Below, piece after piece: positions 1 to 4,793 of a stretch of 5,417 nt of DNA. Made by a program: the position numbers and the translations under genes. Within the stretch, counting starts at the first letter, position 1, and every line of letters starts with the position of its first letter. The notes under the pieces were generated by a model. It did no database searches, had not been told where the DNA came from, and was given only the letters and a program-made list of their open reading frames with translations. Source of the DNA: an uncultured Zetaproteobacteria bacterium (GTDB taxonomy: Bacteria > Pseudomonadota > Zetaproteobacteria > Mariprofundales > Mariprofundaceae); NCBI GenBank assembly GCA_947311795.1, contig CAMZLX010000069.1, positions 1-5,417 on the forward strand, written 5' to 3'.

Positions 1-127
1 CTTGACCGTTAATGGTTGTAGTGGTCGATGTTGTACCTGTTGTAGGCAAACTGTCGTTGCCACATGCACTTAAAGTACCAGCAAGCATGATGCCCAGTGC
101 GATTGATTTGATTTGTCTGATATTCAT
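1..127 (-). CDS. Putative lipoprotein, N-terminal part (runs off left edge)
   Basis: Only the first 42 codons are present. They start at the ATG at 125-127 and are preceded by a strong Shine-Dalgarno sequence (GGAGG at 133-137, 5-nt spacing). The protein begins with a short basic segment (R4, K7) and a hydrophobic stretch (residues 8-19). A lipobox LSAC follows, with the cysteine at position 22, so signal peptidase II cleavage and lipidation are expected. Residue +2 is Gly, not Asp, which in gammaproteobacterial rules points to the outer membrane. After the cysteine comes a Thr/Ser-rich low-complexity stretch (about residues 29-38), typical of a flexible tether. The functional domain lies outside the window, so no function can be assigned. 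A RegA-like dyad about 60 bp upstream may regulate it. The lipoprotein call is firm; everything beyond that is unknown. Confidence 0.8.
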   Translation of the reverse strand, partial: MNIRQIKSIALGIMLAGTLSACGNDSLPTTGTTSTTTTINGQ

Positions 128-167
128 GTGTTCCTCCCAAAACTAGATGGGCGAACTTTAGGTTTGA

Positions 168-188
168 TGTGAGCGTGTGAACATGTGA
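168..188. repeat. Three TGTGA iterations at exact 8-bp spacing
   Basis: TGTGA occurs at 168-172, 176-180 and 184-188 on the plus strand, giving TGTGANNN three times in tandem. The third copy runs into the GACAA/TTGTC dyad. A further inverted pair, TGTGACA (184-190) and TGTCACA (208-214), encloses that dyad. The array sits between the lipoprotein gene and its candidate upstream site, so it may be a regulator array or part of the promoter. Short repeats can arise by chance. Confidence 0.4.
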
Positions 189-199
189 CAAGTTGTCGC
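185..199 (-). promoter_or_regulatory. Candidate RegA/PrrA binding site upstream of the lipoprotein gene
   Basis: On the minus strand this reads GCGACAACTTGTCAC. The known RegA/PrrA target is a loose inverted repeat of half-sites close to GCGNC and GNCGC with a variable spacer. Here the left half is perfect, the spacer is 5 nt, and the right half (GTCAC) has one mismatch. The core GACAA-G-TTGTC (187-197, plus strand) is a perfect dyad. It lies 58 bp upstream of the lipoprotein start and in the same window as regBA. Assignment to RegA is inference from motif resemblance; any dimeric regulator could use this dyad. Confidence 0.4.
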
Positions 200-246
200 A
201 CTCTTTGTGTCACAGCCTAGATTAGAGCAACCGCATTATTCATCTT

Positions 247-344
247 CGTCATTCCCGCGTAGGCGGGAATCCACTGAAAAGAACCTTTGAAATTATGAAG
301 TATCAGATTGTAAAGTATGGATTCCCGCCTTCGCGGGAATGACG
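247..344. repeat. Inverted pair of dRS3-like 27-bp hairpin repeats (NIME-like element)
   Basis: Two 27-bp units, at 247-273 and 318-344, face each other and match at 26 of 27 positions; they differ only in the loop. Each is itself a perfect 8-bp hairpin: ATTCCCGC, a 4-nt loop, GCGGGAAT (251-270 and 321-340). Both fit the pattern ATTCCC-N8-GGGAAT of the neisserial dRS3 repeat. In Neisseria, such inverted pairs flank short RS segments to form intergenic mosaic elements. The enclosed segment here is 44 bp (274-317) and shows no reading frame of interest. Similar hairpin repeats are dispersed in several proteobacterial genomes. Confidence 0.8.
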
Positions 345-360
345 CTTAATAGAGAATTTC

Positions 361-394
361 TGGCGAGGCTAAAGCCTCACTTCCATAGGCGGTG
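361..394 (-). repeat. 34-bp hairpin repeat, copy 1 (downstream of regA)
   Basis: Read on the minus strand, this matches 32 of 34 positions of the copy at 3712-3745, in inverted orientation in the window. The last 24 bp are identical. The core GTGAGGC-TTTA-GCCTCGC folds into a 7-bp stem (one G-U pair) with a tetraloop. Relative to the gene it follows, regA, it has the same orientation as copy 2 has to hflX. It could act as a 3'-end RNA stabiliser or as a REP-like element. There is no U-tract after it, so a classical terminator is unlikely. Confidence 0.75.
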
Positions 395-415
395 CGACTT
401 AAGCTGAAGGCATAA

Positions 416-431
416 GGCTGAGAAAGCAGCC
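416..431 (-). terminator. Weak candidate terminator after regA
   Basis: GGCTG (416-420) and CAGCC (427-431) form a 5-bp stem with a 6-nt loop, starting 14 bp after the regA stop codon. On the minus strand the stem is followed by TTATGCCTT, a poor U-tract. The stem is short, so this is only a possible transcript end for the regBA operon. Confidence 0.25.
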
Positions 432-445
432 CAGTTCAGACATAA

Positions 446-1006
446 TTACTCTTGCACAGGTCGTTTTTGTAGCTTGCGCTGTAATGTGCGGCGGTGCATA
501 CCCAATTGGCGTGCCGTTTCAGAGATATTGCCATCATTTTCAGTAAGCACCTTTTGAATATGCTCCCACTCCAAGCGTTTGGGTGATAAGGGTTGTTGTT
601 TGACTTCAATATCCACTTGTCCATCGGTTTTACCCAATGCTTTGAGCACTTCATCGGCATCGGCGGGTTTGGCAAGGTAGTGGGTTGCGCCCAACTTGAT
701 GGCTTCGACTGCCGTGGCAACGCTGGCATACCCTGTGAGCACCACCATGTGCGCTTCAGGGTCTAGCTTGTGAATTTTTTCAATCAACACCAAGCCTGAT
801 TCACCCGGCATATTCAAATCCACCACGGCATATTTGGGCGGTATTTCACCCACCATATCCAATGCATCCGCAACATTATGCGCGGTAAGTACTGTAAAAC
901 CGCGTTTTTTCATGGCATTGCCCAAAATGCGGCAATACAATTCATCATCATCCACCAACAACAATGTTGGATGCACATCTATTATATCATGGACGTTATC
1001 ACTCAT
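446..1006 (-). CDS. regA: RegA/PrrA/ActR-type redox response regulator
   Basis: This 186-residue regulator matches the usual RegA length. The N-terminal receiver domain (about 13-125) has the acidic pocket DDD at 19-21, the phosphoacceptor D63 in DLNMPG, T91 in LTGYAS and K113 in AKPAD. After a linker (126-144), a Fis-type helix-turn-helix (about 145-183) carries GNISETARQLGMHRRTLQRK, the highly conserved RegA DNA-recognition signature. The protein is phosphorylated by RegB and controls genes for respiration, carbon or nitrogen fixation or electron transport, depending on the host. Its ATG (1004-1006) overlaps the regB stop by 8 bp, and a GAGGG Shine-Dalgarno sequence (1013-1017) lies inside regB, so the two are translationally coupled. 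No residue is missing. The family assignment is firm; the regulon in this organism is unknown. Confidence 0.95.
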   Translation of the reverse strand: MSDNVHDIIDVHPTLLLVDDDELYCRILGNAMKKRGFTVLTAHNVADALDMVGEIPPKYAVVDLNMPGESGLVLIEKIHKLDPEAHMVVLTGYASVATAVEAIKLGATHYLAKPADADEVLKALGKTDGQVDIEVKQQPLSPKRLEWEHIQKVLTENDGNISETARQLGMHRRTLQRKLQKRPVQE

Positions 1007-2306
1007 CGGATGCCCTCATATCATCCAGCGGCAATGTGATGGACACGATTGCACCGCCTTCTTCATGGTTATTGATGTGGATGTCGCCACCCATGCGGGT
1101 GATAACAGCTTGCGCCAAATAAAAGCCCAAACCTTGCCCATCAGCTTTAGTGGTAAAAAAAGGTTTGCCCAAAGATTGCTGCACTTCATCGCTTAGCCCG
1201 CTGCCATAATCGCGGATATGGATATGCAGTTGTGAATCCAGTTGTTCATCCCAAGTCGTGTTGAGTGTGATGCGTTTGGGTGATGCTTGGGCGGCATTGT
1301 TGAGCAAGTTGATAAGGGCTTGTTGCAGGGTGTTATCCACCACCAAGGACGGTGATGTTTGTTTAGGCATTTGCACTTCCAGCTTGGTTTGCGGGTGTTC
1401 AACTTGCCAACTTGTGCAAAGCGATTGCAGATAATCACTGATGGCAACATTTTGGCTGCCCGTGGCGCGAAGTTCACCTGCGCTACTGCTCATTTGTGAA
1501 ATCGTGGTTTTGCAGCGGTCAACTTGCTCGCGTAAAATCTGAATTTGTTCCAAGAGTTCCACATCATCGGCATATTCATGTTCCATTTCTTTGGTTAAAA
1601 TTGCCATGGTTCCCAGCGGTGTACCAAGTTCGTGGGCTGCCCCTGCTGCCAATGTGCCAAGCGCAATCACATGTTCATCTTTGAGGCTTTTTTCGTGGGC
1701 TTGGGTGAGCTTGCGCTCTCTATCCCGCAAGGCTTCCGCCATGGTTACCACAAAAAACAAAATCACCGCCACACTGAATAAAAAGCTGATTGCCATGCCA
1801 ACGGCGTGGGCATTGAGCGGGGAAGCGTTGTGCATATCCATTGCCATGCCTGCCATGTGCTTCATGGTTTGATGGTGATACTGAAACAGCATGAGCAGGG
1901 CATAACTCATGGTGGTGAGTCCTGCCATACCCCAAATATAGGTTTTGGGAAGCACGGCTGCGACCAATAAAAGCGGCAGCAGGAGCAAGGATACAAAGGG
2001 ATTGTTTGCGCCACCAATGTAATACAACAGCAGTGTGAGTGCTGCCACATCAATGCATAAGTGAAGGAATAAATGCAGGGATGAAATGGATTCGGTTTGG
2101 GGGCGTTTTACCCATGCGATGAGATTAAACAACGTATAAACAAAGATAACCGTCATGATTTCAGGGTAGGGATACGTGCCTATCCAAATGCGCGTGGCAA
2201 TGGTGAGAAACAACAATTCTGCCACAACCATACTGCTACGAAACAAGAATAAGCGGTGCAAATGGTAAGTGCTAATCGGGTGTTTATCTTCTAAAACTAT
2301 GGGCAT
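999..2306 (-). CDS. regB: RegB/PrrB/ActS-type redox sensor histidine kinase
   Basis: This is an inner-membrane kinase that phosphorylates RegA. From the ATG at 2304-2306 it has 435 residues: about six membrane spans (roughly 24-43, 50-67, 75-97, 105-119, 123-142, 166-189), then a cytoplasmic kinase. The quinone-binding motif GGANNPF (98-104) is intact. The H-box AAHELGTPL places the phosphorylated His at 225, and the redox Cys in REQVDRCK falls at 265, the same numbers as in Rhodobacter capsulatus RegB. The ATP-binding domain follows: N-box LLNNAAQ (334-340), DYGSGL (366-371) and GQGLG (390-394). The frame stays open upstream to an ATG at 2363 and a TTG at 2372. I prefer 2306 because that TTG overlaps a possible -35 box and neither upstream codon has a ribosome site, although the site at 2306 is also weak. 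Oddity: a His/Met-rich periplasmic loop at 143-168. Confidence 0.95.
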   Translation of the reverse strand: MPIVLEDKHPISTYHLHRLFLFRSSMVVAELLFLTIATRIWIGTYPYPEIMTVIFVYTLFNLIAWVKRPQTESISSLHLFLHLCIDVAALTLLLYYIGGANNPFVSLLLLPLLLVAAVLPKTYIWGMAGLTTMSYALLMLFQYHHQTMKHMAGMAMDMHNASPLNAHAVGMAISFLFSVAVILFFVVTMAEALRDRERKLTQAHEKSLKDEHVIALGTLAAGAAHELGTPLGTMAILTKEMEHEYADDVELLEQIQILREQVDRCKTTISQMSSSAGELRATGSQNVAISDYLQSLCTSWQVEHPQTKLEVQMPKQTSPSLVVDNTLQQALINLLNNAAQASPKRITLNTTWDEQLDSQLHIHIRDYGSGLSDEVQQSLGKPFFTTKADGQGLGFYLAQAVITRMGGDIHINNHEEGGAIVSITLPLDDMRASDE

Positions 2307-2342
2307 AATGCTATGGTTCCCGCCTTGGTAAGTAAGCTGCAA

Positions 2343-2372
2343 AGCATGGGCATGATGGTACATACTTGTCAA
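2343..2372 (-). promoter_or_regulatory. regB: Candidate promoter for regBA
   Basis: On the minus strand a perfect TTGACA (-35) spans 2367-2372. It is followed after 18 nt by CATGCT (2343-2348), a poor -10 with three matches to TATAAT. A start near 2336 would give a leader of about 30 nt to the ATG at 2306. The -35 hexamer includes the TTG that could otherwise serve as an upstream start codon. The weak -10 fits a regulated promoter but leaves this uncertain. Confidence 0.35.
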
Positions 2373-2380
2373 TAAACATC

Positions 2381-2393
2381 TAAAATTTAAGGG
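2381..2393 (+). promoter_or_regulatory. hflX: Ribosome binding site and possible -10 of hflX
   Basis: AAGGG at 2389-2393 lies 5 nt before the hflX ATG and is its likely, modest Shine-Dalgarno sequence. TAAAAT at 2381-2386 has five of six matches to a -10 box, but no good -35 sits 16-18 nt upstream, and transcription from it would leave a leader of only a few nucleotides. The region is shared with the divergent regB promoter. Confidence 0.35.
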
Positions 2394-2398
2394 TATTC

Positions 2399-3694
2399 AT
2401 GAGCGAACTGACAGAGACGGAACATCAACAAGACAAAGTGATTGCGCTGCATCCAAGGCTTGCCGAATTGCGTTGGGGCGATGCTGCGAGCAAGTCGCGT
2501 TTTGAAGAGTTTGAACGCTTGGTTTTGTCGCTGGGTTGCCCTTTGGAAGAATCGGTGATGATGAATGTGCGCAGAGCGTTGCCCGCCACTTTGATTGGCT
2601 CAGGGCAAGCTGAAGACATCGCAAGGCGGGTGGAGATTCATGAAGCAGCCGTGGTGTTTGTTGACCATCAATTATCCCCCATTCAACAGCGCAACCTTGA
2701 AACAGCTTTTAATTGCAAAGTGATTGATAGAACAGGTTTGATTCTGGAGATTTTTGGTGCAAGAGCTAAGACCCGTGAAGGGGTGATGCAGGTGGAGCTT
2801 GCCAGCCTCAACTATCAAATCAGCCGCTTGGTGCGCACGTGGACACATCTAGAGCGGCAACGCGGTGGTGTTGGTTTTATGGGTGGGCCGGGTGAGCGGC
2901 AGTTGGAATTGGATAAACGTATGATTCGTGATGCCATCAAACGCATTGAGCAGGATTTAGCCAAAGTACGACAAATGCGCGCCACCCAACGCGAAGGGCG
3001 CAAGCGCAGGGATGTGCTCACCGTGGCATTGGTGGGTTATACCAATGCGGGAAAATCGACCTTGTTTAATAAAATTACCCAAGCCGATGCGTATGTAGCT
3101 GACCAACTTTTTGCCACGCTAGACCCCACACTTCGCCAAATTAAATTGCCCAACAGCGTGACCTTGATGATGTCGGACACGGTGGGTTTTGTGCAGGAAT
3201 TACCGCATGAATTGGTCAATGCCTTTCGCGCTACTTTGGAAGAAGTGATTGAAGCGGATTTAATTTTGCATGTGCGCGATATATCCGATGCGGAAAGCCC
3301 GAATCATAAAGCTGTGGTGATGGAAACGCTGAAAGAGTTGGGTTTGGGTGGGGATAATGCGCCACCCATCATTGAAGTGCTGAACAAAATCGACCTAGCA
3401 CCGCAAGTCACCACTACCATCCGCGAAGATATTGATGGTTCGCGCATTGCTCTGTCTGCCATTTCTGGGCAAGGCATGGATGATTTGATGAATATTCTCG
3501 CCAAATGGAGCGAGAAGAATATGGTCGAGTTAGACCTCAAACTGCCCATTGCCGATGGCAAAACATTGGCGTGGTGTCATGAGCATGGTTTGGTGTTATC
3601 CCAACAAGCCGATGATGAATGGTTAAAACTCAAAGTGCGTATTTCACCCAAGTTTCAAAGCCAGTTGCAAGATTGGATGGTTGAGGAGGACTAA
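2399..3694 (+). CDS. hflX: Ribosome-associated GTPase HflX
   Basis: This 431-residue protein is within the normal HflX length. The HflX-specific N-terminal domain (about 12-120) is followed by the helical linker with the family signature GGPGERQLELDKR (162-174) and a basic coiled stretch to about 204. The G domain is complete: Walker A GYTNAGKST (213-221), switch I FATLDPT (238-244), switch II DTVGF (260-264), NKID (329-332) and SAISG (353-357). A C-terminal domain of about 60 residues follows. HflX binds the 50S subunit and, in the species studied, splits stalled or stressed 70S ribosomes using GTP. In many proteobacteria it sits next to hfq, but here it stands alone, divergent from regBA. 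The start is ATG at 2399 with AAGGG 5 nt upstream. Nothing is missing. Confidence 0.97.
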   Translation: MSELTETEHQQDKVIALHPRLAELRWGDAASKSRFEEFERLVLSLGCPLEESVMMNVRRALPATLIGSGQAEDIARRVEIHEAAVVFVDHQLSPIQQRNLETAFNCKVIDRTGLILEIFGARAKTREGVMQVELASLNYQISRLVRTWTHLERQRGGVGFMGGPGERQLELDKRMIRDAIKRIEQDLAKVRQMRATQREGRKRRDVLTVALVGYTNAGKSTLFNKITQADAYVADQLFATLDPTLRQIKLPNSVTLMMSDTVGFVQELPHELVNAFRATLEEVIEADLILHVRDISDAESPNHKAVVMETLKELGLGGDNAPPIIEVLNKIDLAPQVTTTIREDIDGSRIALSAISGQGMDDLMNILAKWSEKNMVELDLKLPIADGKTLAWCHEHGLVLSQQADDEWLKLKVRISPKFQSQLQDWMVEED

Positions 3695-3706
3695 CACCTT
3701 TTTTTT
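3679..3706 (+). terminator. Possible hflX transcript end at a T8 tract
   Basis: Eight T residues (3699-3706) start 5 bp after the hflX stop codon. The sequence just before can form only a weak, bulged stem (GGTT at 3679-3682 with AACACC at 3693-3698), so intrinsic termination is uncertain. The 34-bp hairpin repeat that follows at 3712 may contribute to forming the 3' end. Confidence 0.25.
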
Positions 3707-3711
3707 AGCCA

Positions 3712-3745
3712 CACCACCTAAGGAAGTGAGGCTTTAGCCTCGCCA
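3712..3745 (+). repeat. 34-bp hairpin repeat, copy 2 (downstream of hflX)
   Basis: This begins 18 bp after the hflX stop. It matches copy 1 (361-394, opposite strand) at 32 of 34 positions, with the 24 bp at 3722-3745 identical. The stem GTGAGGC/GCCTCGC with loop TTTA is at 3726-3743. Both copies follow a gene 3' end in the same sense orientation, so they look like a dispersed 3'-end element rather than the termini of a transposon. Confidence 0.75.
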
Positions 3746-3900
3746 TTAGTAATGCTAATTATAAATAGATTAAACTCAAAAATTCGCAAGCTATTGATAT
3801 ACCAAGATAATATATTATTTCTGCTGTGTTGGATGCAAGGTTTTCGGAGTATTTGATACAAAATGCGTGCATGTCGTTTGAGTTTTACTCAACAAAATAA

Positions 3901-3969
3901 GGGCAAGTTTTTGTTTAAGGCGTTATTTGTTCATTTTTGGACAGCCAAAAACGAACCAAAAAGCTGCCC
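3901..3969. repeat. Nested inverted repeat (outer GGGCA/TGCCC arms, inner hairpin)
   Basis: The outer arms at 3901-3912 and 3958-3969 are complementary at 10 of 12 positions. Inside lies a perfect 7-bp hairpin, TTTTTGG-ACAG-CCAAAAA (3934-3951). The nested design suggests a folded RNA or a small repeat element rather than coding sequence. Confidence 0.55.
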
Positions 3970-4004
3970 TTTATAATCTGCTTGTTTCCTTCGCTATGCC
4001 GCAG

Positions 4005-4042
4005 AAAAAGGAACGAAAAGAGTTTTCGTTTTTATCCTTTTT
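4005..4042. repeat. Long near-perfect hairpin, AT-rich
   Basis: AAAAAGGA (4005-4012) pairs with TCCTTTTT (4035-4042), and ACGAAAA (4013-4019) pairs with TTTTCGT (4023-4029) around the 3-nt loop GAG. The only irregularity is a 5-nt bulge, TTTTA, on the right arm. That makes 15 paired bases. The right arm is U-rich on the plus strand, so weak terminator activity is conceivable, but the stem is low in GC. Confidence 0.6.
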
Positions 4043-4043
4043 C

Positions 4044-4110
4044 AACGCCAAGACTACGGCGCAGATTAACAAAGGAGGGGTAAGCCTGCTTACTTTGTGT
4101 CTTTGTGGTT
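4044..4110. repeat. Imperfect inverted repeat around a GTAAG/CTTAC hairpin
   Basis: The left arm AACGCCAAGAC (4044-4054) is roughly complementary to GTCTTTGTGGTT (4099-4110). Inside, GTAAG-CCTG-CTTAC (4080-4093) is a perfect 5-bp hairpin, extended by ACAAA (4069-4073) and TTTGT (4094-4098) past a one-sided GGAGGG bulge. From memory, the wording of this segment resembles an intergenic repeat scattered through many unrelated bacterial genomes. That is recognition, not a search result. Confidence 0.5.
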
Positions 4111-4146
4111 GGTTGAATACTTTTTGAGGAAGCTCTAAATACGAAG

Positions 4147-4437
4147 TCAGTTGTTTTTATTGGCTGTGACATCATACAAGCTACCCGAAACATACTTATG
4201 CAAAATGCTTGTCACCAATGTTTGATAGGGAATACCTTCTTCCAATGCTCTTCTCTGAATGGCAGACAAATCCCTGCCAGACAATCTTATATTGATGCGT
4301 TTATCTTTCTTGAAAGTGGTAGCGGCGATTTGCTCAATAGACTTCTTCCGCTCATCCGTCATCACGGATTCAAATTCACCTGATTCGTAAGCTTCTAGGA
4401 TGTCTTGCTCTTCTTTATCTAACTTCACTTTGTTCAT
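4147..4437 (-). CDS. Ribbon-helix-helix (CopG-type) antitoxin of a BrnT-like toxin
   Basis: This 96-residue protein is the likely antitoxin that binds and neutralises the toxin encoded just upstream and represses the operon. The N-terminal half (1-42) is charged and acidic (LDKEEQDILEAYESGEFESV), resembling the toxin-binding part of the CopG_antitoxin family. The basic segment KKDKRINIRLS (43-53) would form the DNA-contacting strand of a ribbon-helix-helix. Two helices follow (about 54-67 and 69-82), including the typical EEGIPYQTLVTSILHKYVSG. The ATG (4435-4437) overlaps the toxin stop as ATGA, and a strong GGAGG (4444-4448) lies in the toxin's last codons, favouring high antitoxin translation. 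It is not the classical BrnA sequence, so brnA is not assigned. No clear terminator follows. Confidence 0.88.
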   Translation of the reverse strand: MNKVKLDKEEQDILEAYESGEFESVMTDERKKSIEQIAATTFKKDKRINIRLSGRDLSAIQRRALEEGIPYQTLVTSILHKYVSGSLYDVTANKNN

Positions 4438-4724
4438 AATTTTCCTCCAAGATACTGCTTTGTCGCTTTTCTGCTCGGCACGACTGTTTTAAGAAATATT
4501 TCTTCATCATTTTCAACATAAGGAACCAAATAAACATAATCGTCTATGGCAACAATAAAGATACGCTGGTGGGAATACTTTTCCTGATTGGGGTGCAAAA
4601 CATCATCAAGCAAACAACCTGACTGGAGCGAAAAGATAATCTCTTCAAATGAGATGCCGCGCTCTTCAATAAGCTTGCGATTCTTGTCGGGATTCCAGTT
4701 GATGGGTTTCATAAAGGAAATCAT
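4434..4724 (-). CDS. BrnT-like (DUF497) toxin of a type II toxin-antitoxin pair
   Basis: This 96-residue small protein resembles the BrnT/DUF497 family, which has a RelE-like fold and cleaves RNA to arrest growth. Visible family features are the N-terminal INWNPDKNRKLIEERGISFEE (8-28), the central strands HQRIFIVAI (52-60) and VYLVPYV (64-70), and the C-terminal TVVPSRKATKQY (80-91). Toxin-first order with a downstream ribbon-helix-helix partner is the arrangement known for brnTA. The family usually begins shortly before the Trp-Asn/Asp motif, so Met5 (ATG 4710-4712) could be the true start; neither start has a good ribosome site, which would keep toxin translation low. The reading frame is intact, so the toxin may be active. 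The RNA target is not deducible. Confidence 0.85.
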   Translation of the reverse strand: MISFMKPINWNPDKNRKLIEERGISFEEIIFSLQSGCLLDDVLHPNQEKYSHQRIFIVAIDDYVYLVPYVENDEEIFLKTVVPSRKATKQYLGGKL

Positions 4725-4747
4725 AGATGATTTGTGTGCCTATTGCC

Positions 4748-4775
4748 ATCATAAAATGTAAAAGAGAAGCGTCCC
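4748..4775 (-). promoter_or_regulatory. Candidate promoter of the toxin-antitoxin operon
   Basis: On the minus strand TATGAT (4748-4753) is a five-of-six -10 box. A weak -35, GGGACG (4770-4775), sits 16 nt upstream. Two A7 tracts (minus strand, 4776-4791) lie directly before the -35, where an A-rich UP element would act. Flanking the toxin start side, ATGAT and ATCAT half-sites (4726-4730 and 4748-4752) form a loose dyad that the antitoxin could bind. The latter is speculative. Confidence 0.4.
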
Positions 4776-4793
4776 TTTTTTTGCTTTTTTTGT

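Larger units (their letters stand above)
3746..4146. other. Gene-free region with several stem-loops
   Basis: About 400 bp lie between the hflX repeat and the antitoxin gene with no supported gene. The left part (3746-3900) is AT-rich and holds a 12-bp palindrome ATAATATATTAT (3807-3818) and a hairpin TTGAGT-TTT-ACTCAA (3878-3892). The right part (3901-4110) is dense with inverted repeats, listed separately. A 66-codon plus-strand frame at 3927-4127 runs through these hairpins and lacks a ribosome binding site, so I do not call it a gene. Confidence 0.6.

Noticed and set aside
9..191. 60-codon minus-strand frame overlapping the lipoprotein start
   Set aside because: It is out of frame with the lipoprotein, which has a signal peptide, lipobox and strong ribosome site; this frame has none of these and crosses the upstream regulatory sequence.
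247..344. CRISPR repeat pair
   Set aside because: Only two units, inverted rather than direct, each an 8-bp-stem hairpin; there is no array and no cas gene.
436..729. 97-codon minus-strand frame inside regA
   Set aside because: Alternate-frame shadow of a clearly conserved response regulator.
834..1196. 120-codon plus-strand frame across the regA/regB junction
   Set aside because: Antisense to two conserved genes, with no family resemblance or ribosome site.
2397..3561. Several minus-strand frames within hflX
   Set aside because: All are antisense to a complete HflX with every G motif; none shows a recognisable protein.
361..3745. Composite transposon bounded by the inverted 34-bp repeats
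   Set aside because: The interior holds conserved chromosomal genes, there is no transposase, and both copies sit in gene 3' regions; a dispersed repeat is simpler.
3927..4127. 66-codon plus-strand frame between hflX and the antitoxin gene
   Set aside because: It passes through three inverted repeats, has no ribosome binding site, and its sequence is determined by the hairpins; it is better explained as non-coding.
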